Assembly: GCA_021827225.1 (NCBI GenBank)
Contig: JAKAXG010000054.1
Location: 1-12,234 of the forward strand
Reading direction: 5' to 3'
DNA from: Actinomycetes bacterium
GTDB lineage: Bacteria; Actinomycetota; Acidimicrobiia; Acidimicrobiales; Palsa-688
Length of the DNA: 12,234 nt
The position numbers and the translations under genes are program-made. Within the stretch, counting starts at the first letter, position 1; every line of letters starts with the position of its first letter. The notes below the pieces were generated by a model. It saw only the letters and a program-made list of their open reading frames with translations, was not told the DNA's origin and made no database searches. Positions 5,752 through 11,892 of the stretch are shown piece by piece.

Positions 5752-6967
5752 ACACCAGGGTGGCGTTGTGGCCGCCGAAGCCGAAGCTGTTGGTGACGGC
5801 CACCTCGAACGACGCGGCCCGGGCGGCGTTGGCCACGTAGTCCAGGTCGCAGTCGGGGTCGGCCTGCTCCTGGTTGATCGTCGGCGGCAGGATCTGGTGG
5901 TTGAGGGCCAGCACGCAGATGGCCGCTTCGAGCGCTCCGGCCGCCCCCAGGGTGTGCCCGGTCATGGACTTGGTGGACGAGACGGGGGGAACTTTGTCCG
6001 CGAAGACCCGCTTGAGGGCCAGCGTCTCGATCCGGTCGTTGGGCGGGGTGGACGTCCCGTGGGCGTTGACGTAGCCGACCGCGTCCGGGTCGACGCCGGC
6101 GTCGGCCAGGGCGGCCCTCATGGCCCGGACGGCGCCGTCGGCCTCCGGGTGGGGCTGGGTCATGTGGTAGGCGTCGGAAGTCGCCCCGTAACCGGCCAGC
6201 TCGGCCAGGATCGGCGCCCCCCGGCTCAGCGCCCGCTCCCTCTCCTCCAGGACCAGCGACGCCGCCGCCTCGCCCATCACGAACCCGTCCCGGCCGGCGT
6301 CGAAGGGCCGGGAGGCGGCGGCCGGGTCGTCGTTGCGGATGGACAGGGCCTTCATGGAGGCGAAGCCGGCCACCCCCACCCGGGTGATCGGCGCCTCGCT
6401 GCCCCCGCAGATCACGGCGTCGACCCGGCCGGCCCGGATCAGGTCCAGGCTCTCGCCCACCGCCTGGGCGGAGGCCGAGCAGGCGGTGACGGTGCAGGTG
6501 CTGTACCCGCGGATGCCGAACTCCATGGAGACGTTACCGGCGACCATGTTGGGGATCATCATGGGCAGCAGGTAGGGGTTGACCCAGTCCGGGCCCCGCT
6601 CGTTGAGGACGTCGAGGCCGTCCTCCAGGGACCGGATGCCCCCGATCCCGGTGCCCCACACCGCGCCGATCCGCTCGGCGTCGGCGGCGATGTCGATGCC
6701 CGAGGCGGCCACCGCCTCCCCGGCCGCCACCAGCGCCATCTGGCCCACCCGGTCGAGGTGCTTGGCCCGCCGGCGGCCGAAGACCTTCTCCGGCTCGAAG
6801 CCGGGGACCTCGCCGGCGATGCGCACCGGGTAGTCCCCGGCGTCGAAGTGGGAGATCTTGGTCACACCCGAGCGGCCGGCGGCCAGCGCCTCCCACGTCG
6901 TGGCGGCGTCGAGACCCAGCGGGCTCACCACCCCGATTCCCGTCACGACCACCCGGCGCCTGGACAC
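5723..6967 (-). CDS. fabF: 3-oxoacyl-[acyl-carrier-protein] synthase II
   Basis: The ketosynthase condenses acyl-ACP with malonyl-ACP and starts each elongation round. From the GTG at 6967 the protein has 414 residues, matching E. coli FabF closely. The Cys-His-His triad is complete: Cys163 in TACSASA, His303 in VNAHGTSTPPND and His338 in KSMTGHTLGAAG. The N-terminal RRRVVVTGIGVVSPLG and GFGGHNATLVF near the end are family features. The frame stays open to about 7066, but the added residues look random and would run into the transporter gene, so the GTG at 6967 is preferred; it also follows a TAGGAT hexamer by 8 nt. fabF converges on the fabI operon and completes the elongation set with ACP, fabG, fabZ and fabI, although it has its own promoter. 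KAS I (FabB) is less likely given length and NDRIE. Confidence 0.95.
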   Translation of the reverse strand: MSRRRVVVTGIGVVSPLGLDAATTWEALAAGRSGVTKISHFDAGDYPVRIAGEVPGFEPEKVFGRRRAKHLDRVGQMALVAAGEAVAASGIDIAADAERIGAVWGTGIGGIRSLEDGLDVLNERGPDWVNPYLLPMMIPNMVAGNVSMEFGIRGYSTCTVTACSASAQAVGESLDLIRAGRVDAVICGGSEAPITRVGVAGFASMKALSIRNDDPAAASRPFDAGRDGFVMGEAAASLVLEERERALSRGAPILAELAGYGATSDAYHMTQPHPEADGAVRAMRAALADAGVDPDAVGYVNAHGTSTPPNDRIETLALKRVFADKVPPVSSTKSMTGHTLGAAGALEAAICVLALNHQILPPTINQEQADPDCDLDYVANAARAASFEVAVTNSFGFGGHNATLVFTRSSPGRG

Positions 6968-6975
6968 GGCAGAAC

Positions 6976-6981
6976 ATCCTA
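6976..6981 (-). promoter_or_regulatory. Candidate -10 box of fabF
   Basis: On the minus strand this reads TAGGAT, fitting TANNNT, and lies 8 nt before the GTG at 6967. The same bases also contain AGGA, which could serve as a ribosome binding site if transcription starts further upstream; the two readings cannot be separated from sequence alone. Confidence 0.38.
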
Positions 6982-6982
6982 A

Positions 6983-7019
6983 GGGCCCGCCGCGCCGTGC
7001 CCTGAGGCGCGGGCGGCCC
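6983..7019. repeat. Long imperfect hairpin in the fabF/transporter spacer
   Basis: The arms 6983-6996 and 7006-7019 pair at 12 of 14 positions, mismatched only in the middle (6988/7014 and 6989/7013), around a 9-nt loop. This is the strongest inverted repeat I find outside coding sequence. It sits just upstream of the fabF -10 candidate and about 45 nt before the transporter ATG. It could be a regulator site shared by both divergent promoters, or an RNA hairpin if either transcript starts further upstream. There is no T tract. Confidence 0.45.
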
Positions 7020-7049
7020 GCGAGATGTTCACTCCGCAACGGCTGCTGG

Positions 7050-7055
7050 TAGAAC
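7050..7055 (+). promoter_or_regulatory. Weak candidate -10 box of the transporter operon
   Basis: TAGAAC lies 9 nt before the ATG at 7065. It deviates from TANNNT at the last base and no good -35 box is present; the call is mainly positional. Confidence 0.25.
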
Positions 7056-7064
7056 TTACGGGCC

Positions 7065-9392
7065 ATGGCTGCCCCCGTTGCCCCCCCTGCGGCCCCATAT
7101 CCGGAAACGTTCGGCTACCGGTTGAAGCGCCGCCTCCTCGGGCCACCGCTGGTGACCGAGGCCCTGGAGGGCGAGCGGCTCAGCAAGCCGGTGGCGATGG
7201 GCGTGCTCACCTGCGACATGATCTCCTCGTCGGCGTACGGCACCGAGGAGATGCTCACCATCCTGGTGCCCGCCGTCGGCGCCGCCGCGTTCAGCCTGGT
7301 GCTGCCGGTGACCGCCGCCATCCTGGCGGTGCTGATCATCGTGACCCTCTCCTACCGGGAGGTGGTCATGGTCTACACCAAGGCCGGCGGGTCCTACGTC
7401 GTGGCCCGGGACAACTTCGGGGTGAACGTGGCCCAGCTGGCCGCCGCCGCCCTGCTCATCGACTACGTGCTCACGGTGGCGGTGCAGACCGCCGCCGGCA
7501 CCGACGCCCTCACCTCGGCCATACCGTCGCTGGCCACCCCCGGCTACCACACCCTCATATCGGTGCTGATCGTGGGCCTGCTCATATACGGCAACCTGCG
7601 GGGCATCCGGGAGGCCGGCCGGACCTTCGCGGTGCCGACCTATTTCTTCATCGGCGCCATGGTGCTGGTGGTCGGGATCGGGCTGGGCCGGGAGGTCTTC
7701 GGCGACCTGCCGATGATCGCCCACTACAAGGCCGGCCACGTGCCCATCGGCCACCCGGGCAGCGGGGTGCTGGAAGGGGTGTCGGTGTTCATCCTGCTGC
7801 GGTCGTTCGCCAACGGCGGGTCGTCGCTGACCGGGCTGGAGGCCATCTCCAACAGCGTGTCGGCGTTCCGGCCGCCGGAGGGGCGCAACGCCCGCACCGT
7901 GCTGGTGCTCATGAGCACCACGCTGGGCTCGCTGGTGCTGGGCGTCTCGATCCTGGCCCACTTCACCCACGCCATCCCCTACCTGAGCGGATCGCCGACG
8001 GTCATCTCCCAGGTGGCCAAGGAGGCGTTCGGCCCCAGCTTCTTCGGCAGGATCGGGTTCTACATCGTACAGCTGGCCACCCTGCTGATCCTCTGGACGG
8101 GGGCCAACACCAGCTTCAACGGCTTCCCGTTCCTGGCCAACTTCGTGGCCGAGGACCGCTTCCTGCCCCGCCCGTTCATGAAGCGGGGCCACCGCCTGGT
8201 GTTCTCCAACGGCATCATCTTCCTCGGGGTGATCGCCATCGCCCTGCTGGTCATCACCGAGGCCAAGGTCGACTCGCTGGTGAGCCTCTACGCCATCGGC
8301 GTGTTCACCGGCTTCACCATGGCCGGGGCGGGCATGACCAAGCACCACCTGACCCACCGGGAGCCCGGCTGGCGCCACAAGCTGGCCATCAACCTGTCCG
8401 CCGGGGCGGTGTCGCTGATCGTGGTGGTCATCTTCGCGGTGACCAAGTTCACCCAGGGGGCGTGGGCGGTGGTGGTGCTGTTCCCCCTCATCGTCTACGT
8501 CCTGATCCGCACCCACCGGCTGTACCAGGCCGAGTCCCGGGTGCTGGGCGAGGGGGCGGCGGAACAGGCGGTCGAGGCCCGCCCGCTGCCCCGCCACGTG
8601 GCGTTCGTCCTCGTCGACGGGCTGGACCTGGCGACCGCCCGGGCGGTGCAGTACGCCCGGACGTTGTCGGTGGACGAGCTGCGGGCGGTGCATTTCGTGA
8701 TCGACAGCGCCCGGGCCCAGCAGATCCAGGCCCGCTGGACCCGGCTGGGTCTCAGCCGCCTGCCGCTGCAGCTGGTCCACTGCCCCGACCGGCGGGTCGA
8801 CCGGGCGGCCCTGGAGGTCGTCGGCGAGGCGGCTGCCGACGGCCGGACCGAGGTGACGGTGCTGATGCCCAGGCGGACCTACGCTTTCGGCCTGGGCCGG
8901 ATCCTGCACAGCTCCACCGGTGAGCGCATCGCCACCGCCATCGGCCGCCTGGACCACGTCAACGCCACCATCGTCCCGTTCGACGTGCGCGGCGAACTGC
9001 GCCAGGCACATCCCGACGGCCGCCGCCGGACCAGGCCCCGCCCCGCCGAGGCCGAGAAGGCCGAGGAGCGCTACGACGAGAAGGTCCTCGCCGCGGTAGC
9101 GGGGACCACGCCCATCGCCGCGCTGCACCCCCGGGAGGCGGCCAAGGTCGCCGGGCGGGTGAAGTCGGTGACCGTCCAGCCGTGGGGCGACACGGCCTCG
9201 CTGCGGGTGGAGCTGACCGACGACCACGGCAGCCTCACGGTGGCCTTCCACGGCCGGCGCCAGATCGCCGGCCTGACCCCCGGCAGCCGGATCGTGGTCG
9301 AGGGCACCGTGGCCGAGACGAGGGGCCAGCTGGCCATGATCAACCCCCACTACGAGTTCCTGGCCGGACCGGCCGACGAGCACGAGGAGTAG
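7065..9392 (+). CDS. APC-superfamily transporter, KimA-like, with C-terminal OB-fold
   Basis: A 775-residue membrane protein, probably importing potassium by analogy with Bacillus KimA; amino acid transport is the alternative. Residues about 43-500 are hydrophobic and fit about twelve membrane segments. CDMISSSAYGTEEML at 50-64 and LLIDYVLTVAV at 130-140 match KimA as I recall it, keeping Asp51, Tyr58 and Asp133, which align with KimA Asp36, Tyr43 and Asp117. Residues about 508-640 form a soluble USP-like region as in KimA, where c-di-AMP control is known. A charged linker follows, then an extra domain at about 690-768 with alternating strands (VAGRVKSVTVQPWG, SLRVELTDDHGSLTVAFHG, GSRIVVEGTVAETRGQLAMINPHYEF) that reads as an OB-fold. 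KimA itself (about 607 residues) lacks this. The methyltransferase gene follows after 7 nt. Confidence 0.88.
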   Translation: MAAPVAPPAAPYPETFGYRLKRRLLGPPLVTEALEGERLSKPVAMGVLTCDMISSSAYGTEEMLTILVPAVGAAAFSLVLPVTAAILAVLIIVTLSYREVVMVYTKAGGSYVVARDNFGVNVAQLAAAALLIDYVLTVAVQTAAGTDALTSAIPSLATPGYHTLISVLIVGLLIYGNLRGIREAGRTFAVPTYFFIGAMVLVVGIGLGREVFGDLPMIAHYKAGHVPIGHPGSGVLEGVSVFILLRSFANGGSSLTGLEAISNSVSAFRPPEGRNARTVLVLMSTTLGSLVLGVSILAHFTHAIPYLSGSPTVISQVAKEAFGPSFFGRIGFYIVQLATLLILWTGANTSFNGFPFLANFVAEDRFLPRPFMKRGHRLVFSNGIIFLGVIAIALLVITEAKVDSLVSLYAIGVFTGFTMAGAGMTKHHLTHREPGWRHKLAINLSAGAVSLIVVVIFAVTKFTQGAWAVVVLFPLIVYVLIRTHRLYQAESRVLGEGAAEQAVEARPLPRHVAFVLVDGLDLATARAVQYARTLSVDELRAVHFVIDSARAQQIQARWTRLGLSRLPLQLVHCPDRRVDRAALEVVGEAAADGRTEVTVLMPRRTYAFGLGRILHSSTGERIATAIGRLDHVNATIVPFDVRGELRQAHPDGRRRTRPRPAEAEKAEERYDEKVLAAVAGTTPIAALHPREAAKVAGRVKSVTVQPWGDTASLRVELTDDHGSLTVAFHGRRQIAGLTPGSRIVVEGTVAETRGQLAMINPHYEFLAGPADEHEE

Positions 9393-9399
9393 CCGCCCG

Positions 9400-9951
9400 G
9401 TGGGCCGCTTCGACGGTCGTTCCTACCAGTCCCGTATCGACGACCTGGCGGCGTCGGGAATCGACGTCCACGGTGAGGCCGAACTGGTGAGGCGCTACCA
9501 CCCCCGTTCGGTGCTCGACGCCGGATGCGGCACCGGCCGGGTGGCCATCGAGCTGTCCCGCCACGACGTCACCACCCTCGGCGCCGACGTCGACGCCTCG
9601 ATGATCGCCGAGGCCCGCCGGCGGGCGCCGGACCTGGAATGGCTGGAAGCCGACGTGGCCGCGCTGGACCTGGCGGACCGCTTCGACGTGGTGGTGATGG
9701 CCGGCAACGTGCCCCTCTTCTGCCCGCCGGCGTCCCGGCCGGCCCTGGTGGGCGCCTGCGCCCGCCACCTGCATCCCGGCGGCGGACGCCTGATCGCCGG
9801 GTTCTCCCTCGACCGCGACTACCGGCTCGACGACTACGACCGGTGCTGCGCCGAGGCCGGCCTGGTGCTGGAGGACCGCTGGTCGACGTGGGACCGCCGG
9901 CCGTTCGGTCCCGGCGCCGACTACGCGGTGACCGTGCACCGGACGCGGTGA
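9400..9951 (+). CDS. Class I SAM-dependent methyltransferase, substrate unknown
   Basis: A 183-residue cytosolic protein with a Rossmann-type methyltransferase fold. Motif I is SVLDAGCGTGRVAIEL (37-52), followed by the acidic ribose-binding position in GADVDASM (Asp63 or Asp65), motif III WLEADVAALDL and the motif IV-like FDVVVMAGNV. It is short, with only a compact C-terminal part and no TRAM or other accessory domain. It starts with GTG 7 nt after the transporter stop, with GAGGAG about 10 nt upstream as a ribosome binding site, so the two genes are probably co-transcribed. The stop codon lies inside a 20-bp tandem duplication; without the duplication the protein would end in RTP instead of RTR with the same length, so function should not be affected. 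The substrate cannot be read from the sequence. Confidence 0.86.
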   Translation: MGRFDGRSYQSRIDDLAASGIDVHGEAELVRRYHPRSVLDAGCGTGRVAIELSRHDVTTLGADVDASMIAEARRRAPDLEWLEADVAALDLADRFDVVVMAGNVPLFCPPASRPALVGACARHLHPGGGRLIAGFSLDRDYRLDDYDRCCAEAGLVLEDRWSTWDRRPFGPGADYAVTVHRTR

Positions 9952-9974
9952 CCGTGCACCGGACGCCGTGACCG
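9923..9974 (+). repeat. 20-bp tandem duplication across the methyltransferase stop codon
   Basis: ACGCGGTGACCGTGCACCGG occurs twice in perfect tandem (9923-9942 and 9943-9962). A third partial copy at 9963-9974 matches 11 of 12 bases (C for G at 9967). The unit length is not a multiple of three, so the second copy is read in a shifted frame and supplies the TGA at 9949-9951. The identity of the two full units suggests a recent slippage event. Confidence 0.93.
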
Positions 9975-9978
9975 CCGG

Positions 9979-10003
9979 CCGGGGTCCGCCGTTTGAGCCC
10001 CGG
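9979..10003 (+). terminator. Weak candidate terminator hairpin after the methyltransferase gene
   Basis: CCGGGG (9979-9984) and CCCCGG (9998-10003) form a perfect 6-bp stem with a 13-nt loop, 28 nt after the methyltransferase stop. There is no T tract downstream and the loop is long, so it may equally be chance in this GC-rich DNA. Confidence 0.22.
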
Positions 10004-10013
10004 GCCGCCTGGT

Positions 10014-10019
10014 TAGCAC
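10014..10019 (+). promoter_or_regulatory. Weak candidate -10 box of the aldo/keto reductase gene
   Basis: TAGCAC ends 7 nt before the ATG at 10027. TTGAGC at 9993-9998 could be a -35 box, but the 15-nt spacer is short and the -10 lacks the final T. Confidence 0.28.
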
Positions 10020-10026
10020 TCCGGGC

Positions 10027-10890
10027 ATGAGTACCAACGTGGCCAGCAAGTCGGGAACCTTCGAGCTGGACGGTGAGCGCACCGTCACCCGCCTGGGCTA
10101 CGGCGCCATGCAGCTGACCGGGAAGGGCGTCTGGGGGGATCCCGCCGATCCCGAAGAAGCGGTCCGGGTGCTGCGCCGGGCGGTCGAGCTGGGCGTCGAC
10201 TTCATCGACACCGCCGACTCGTACGGGCCGTTCGTCTCCGAGCTGCTGATCAAGAAGGCTCTTCACCCCTATCCGCAGAACCTCACCATCGCCACCAAGG
10301 CGGGCCTGACCCGCACCGGACCGGGCGAGTGGCACCCGGTCGGCCGGCCGGAATACCTGCGCCAGCAGTGCGAGCTGTCGCTCCGCCACCTGGGCCTGGA
10401 GCGGATCGAGCTGTTCCAGCTGCACCGCATCGACCCCCAGGTGCCCCTGGAGGACCAGGTCGGCGAGCTGAAGAAGCTGCAGGACGAGGGGAAGATCGCC
10501 CACATCGGCCTGTCGGAGGTCGACGTGGACCAGCTGCGGGAGGCGCAGGGCATCGCCACCATCGCCTCGGTGCAGAACCTGTACAACCTGGCCAACCGCA
10601 AGGCCGAGGACCTCCTCGACTACTGCGAGGCCAACGGCCTGGGGTTCATACCCTGGTTCCCGCTGGCTACCGGGGACCTGGCCCGCGGCGACGGGCCTCT
10701 CAAGGACATCGCCGAGAAGAAGGGGGCGTCCCCCTCCCAGCTGGCGCTGGCCTGGCTGCTGCACCGCTCGCCGGTCATGCTGCCCATCCCCGGAACCTCC
10801 AGCGTGGCCCACCTGGAGGACAACCTGGAGGCGGCCGGCATCGAGCTGTCCGACGAGGACATGGACGCCCTCGGCAGGCTGGGCAGCTAG
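10027..10890 (+). CDS. Aldo/keto reductase, PdxI/YdbC-like
   Basis: A 287-residue NADPH-dependent (beta/alpha)8-barrel oxidoreductase that reduces aldehydes or ketones. The catalytic tetrad is complete: Asp61 and Tyr66 in FIDTADSYG, Lys91 in IATKAG and His133 in [20 protein letters not shown] near the C-terminus forms the usual cofactor phosphate-binding segment. The N-terminal [26 protein letters not shown] recalls E. coli YdbC (PdxI, a pyridoxal reductase) more than other branches, so a vitamin B6 salvage role is possible but unproven. The gene stands alone on the plus strand and converges on the amidohydrolase gene with a 16-nt gap; no functional link between them is evident. The ATG start gives a normal length. 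Confidence 0.92.
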   Translation: MSTNVASKSGTFELDGERTVTRLGYGAMQLTGKGVWGDPADPEEAVRVLRRAVELGVDFIDTADSYGPFVSELLIKKALHPYPQNLTIATKAGLTRTGPGEWHPVGRPEYLRQQCELSLRHLGLERIELFQLHRIDPQVPLEDQVGELKKLQDEGKIAHIGLSEVDVDQLREAQGIATIASVQNLYNLANRKAEDLLDYCEANGLGFIPWFPLATGDLARGDGPLKDIAEKKGASPSQLALAWLLHRSPVMLPIPGTSSVAHLEDNLEAAGIELSDEDMDALGRLGS

Positions 10891-10906
10891 AGCGGAGCCG
10901 CGGCCT

Positions 10907-11770
10907 CTACAGCCCGAAGAGGCGGGCGCCGTTGTCCCACAGGACGCGCCGCATCCAGCCGTCCCCGAAGCCGAGGGCGTCCATCCCGGCCACCTGGGCG
11001 GCGAAGGCGTGGGGGATGGTCGGGAAGTCGGACCCGAACACGATCCTGTCCCCGAGGGTCTCCACCCGGGCGAGGAGATCCTCGGGGTAATCCGACAGGT
11101 AGGGCGGGTCGGTGAACACCATGGCGGTGTCGAACCACACCGAGGGGTGTTCCTCGGCCAGCGCCACGAACTCGGCGAAATCCGGCGCTCCCATGTGGGC
11201 GATCACCAGTCGCAGCCGGGGGAACCGGTCCAGCAGCCTGCGGACCGGTCCGGGACCGCACCACTCCTCGTTGCCGGACCCGTCGTCCACCGCCCCGGCG
11301 TGCAGGATGATCGGGGTCCCGGCATCCTCCAGCAGGCCCCACGCCCGGTCCAGCCGGGGGTCGGTGGAGTCGAACGCCCCCACCTGCAGGTGCACCTTGA
11401 CGCAGCGGCCGCCGGCGTCGAGGCAGCGGGCCACCTCGTCCTCCACCCCGGGCTCGGGGTAGATGGTGAAGGTGGGGATGACCGCCGCCTCGGCGGAGGC
11501 CAGCCCCATGGTGTGGTCGTTCAAGAAGCGGAGCATCCCCGGGCGGTGGGCGTAGGCCAGGGCGGTGTGGTGGCGGACGCCCACCGCCTCCAGGGTGGCC
11601 AGGCGGTCGGCGGCCGGTAGCCGGTAGGCCACCGGCCAGGGCGGGGTCAGCCCGTCGAACCACCGCCACACGGCGTCCTGCACCCGGTCCGGCAGGAAGT
11701 GCACGTGGGCGTCGATGATCCCCGCCACCCCGAGCCGCTGCAGGTAGGCGGGCACCTCTTCGTCGGTCAT
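10907..11770 (-). CDS. Amidohydrolase family 2 (ACMSD-like) metal-dependent hydrolase
   Basis: A 287-residue TIM-barrel hydrolase or decarboxylase of the amidohydrolase 2 group, related to ACMSD. The metal site reads clearly: DAHVHF with His22 and His24, His157 in IILHAGA, His192 in VIAHMG, and Asp248 in FGSDFP. CVKVHLQVGAFD (123-134) lies on the barrel strand before the third ligand. The end, RVLWDNGARLFGL, is the usual family closing helix. Substrates in this family range from aromatic acids to lactones, and no neighbour narrows the choice. The ATG at 11770 lies 8 nt after TAGGCT, another likely leaderless start. It is divergent from the partial membrane protein gene and convergent with the aldo/keto reductase gene. 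I see no truncation or missing metal ligand. Confidence 0.92.
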   Translation of the reverse strand: MTDEEVPAYLQRLGVAGIIDAHVHFLPDRVQDAVWRWFDGLTPPWPVAYRLPAADRLATLEAVGVRHHTALAYAHRPGMLRFLNDHTMGLASAEAAVIPTFTIYPEPGVEDEVARCLDAGGRCVKVHLQVGAFDSTDPRLDRAWGLLEDAGTPIILHAGAVDDGSGNEEWCGPGPVRRLLDRFPRLRLVIAHMGAPDFAEFVALAEEHPSVWFDTAMVFTDPPYLSDYPEDLLARVETLGDRIVFGSDFPTIPHAFAAQVAGMDALGFGDGWMRRVLWDNGARLFGL

Positions 11771-11778
11771 GGAAGCCG

Positions 11779-11784
11779 AGCCTA
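11779..11784 (-). promoter_or_regulatory. Candidate -10 box of the amidohydrolase gene
   Basis: On the minus strand this reads TAGGCT, fitting TANNNT, 8 nt before the ATG at 11770. A TTGAGA at 11813-11808 resembles a -35 box, but the 23-nt spacer is too long for a normal sigma-70 type promoter. Confidence 0.38.
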
Positions 11785-11851
11785 GGAGCCGGCCGGCTTC
11801 AGGAACTTCTCAACCAGGTCCAAGCCGGCTCACAGGCGCGGGGGCGATCCT

Positions 11852-11857
11852 TATTTA
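11852..11857 (+). promoter_or_regulatory. Candidate -10 region of the right-edge membrane protein gene
   Basis: TATTTA lies in TTATTTACGAAG, the most AT-rich run of the 122-bp spacer; TACGAA two bases on is an overlapping alternative. Unlike most other starts here, this one would leave a leader of about 30 nt carrying a good ribosome binding site. Confidence 0.33.
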
Positions 11858-11880
11858 CGAAGACGTCGATCGGACTACCG

Positions 11881-11885
11881 AAGGA
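11881..11885 (+). promoter_or_regulatory. Ribosome binding site of the right-edge gene
   Basis: AAGGA lies 7 nt before the ATG at 11893, a normal Shine-Dalgarno spacing. It fixes the start of a gene whose stop is outside the window. Confidence 0.6.
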
Positions 11886-11892
11886 CGACAAG

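Noticed and set aside
5723..7066. A longer fabF starting near 7066.
   Set aside because: The added N-terminal residues look random, would overlap the transporter start, and the family N-terminus (VVVTGIGVVSPLG) begins right after the GTG at 6967.
1563..9383. Several very long open frames antisense to the real genes, for example opposite the WS/DGAT, fabI-fabG, fabF and transporter genes.
   Set aside because: Their translations are rich in Arg, Gly, Pro and His with no domain motifs, as expected for antisense frames at this GC content, and each lies opposite a gene with intact catalytic residues.
7108..9392. Calling the APC protein an amino acid permease.
   Set aside because: The segments CDMISSSAYGTEEML and LLIDYVLTVAV and the USP-like tail resemble KimA much more than amino acid permeases; amino acid transport is kept only as an alternative.
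10889..10908. Possible terminator stem AGAG...CTCT between the aldo/keto reductase and amidohydrolase genes.
   Set aside because: Only four outer pairs form before mismatches, there is no T tract, and the inner GCCGCGGC palindrome is too small to be convincing.
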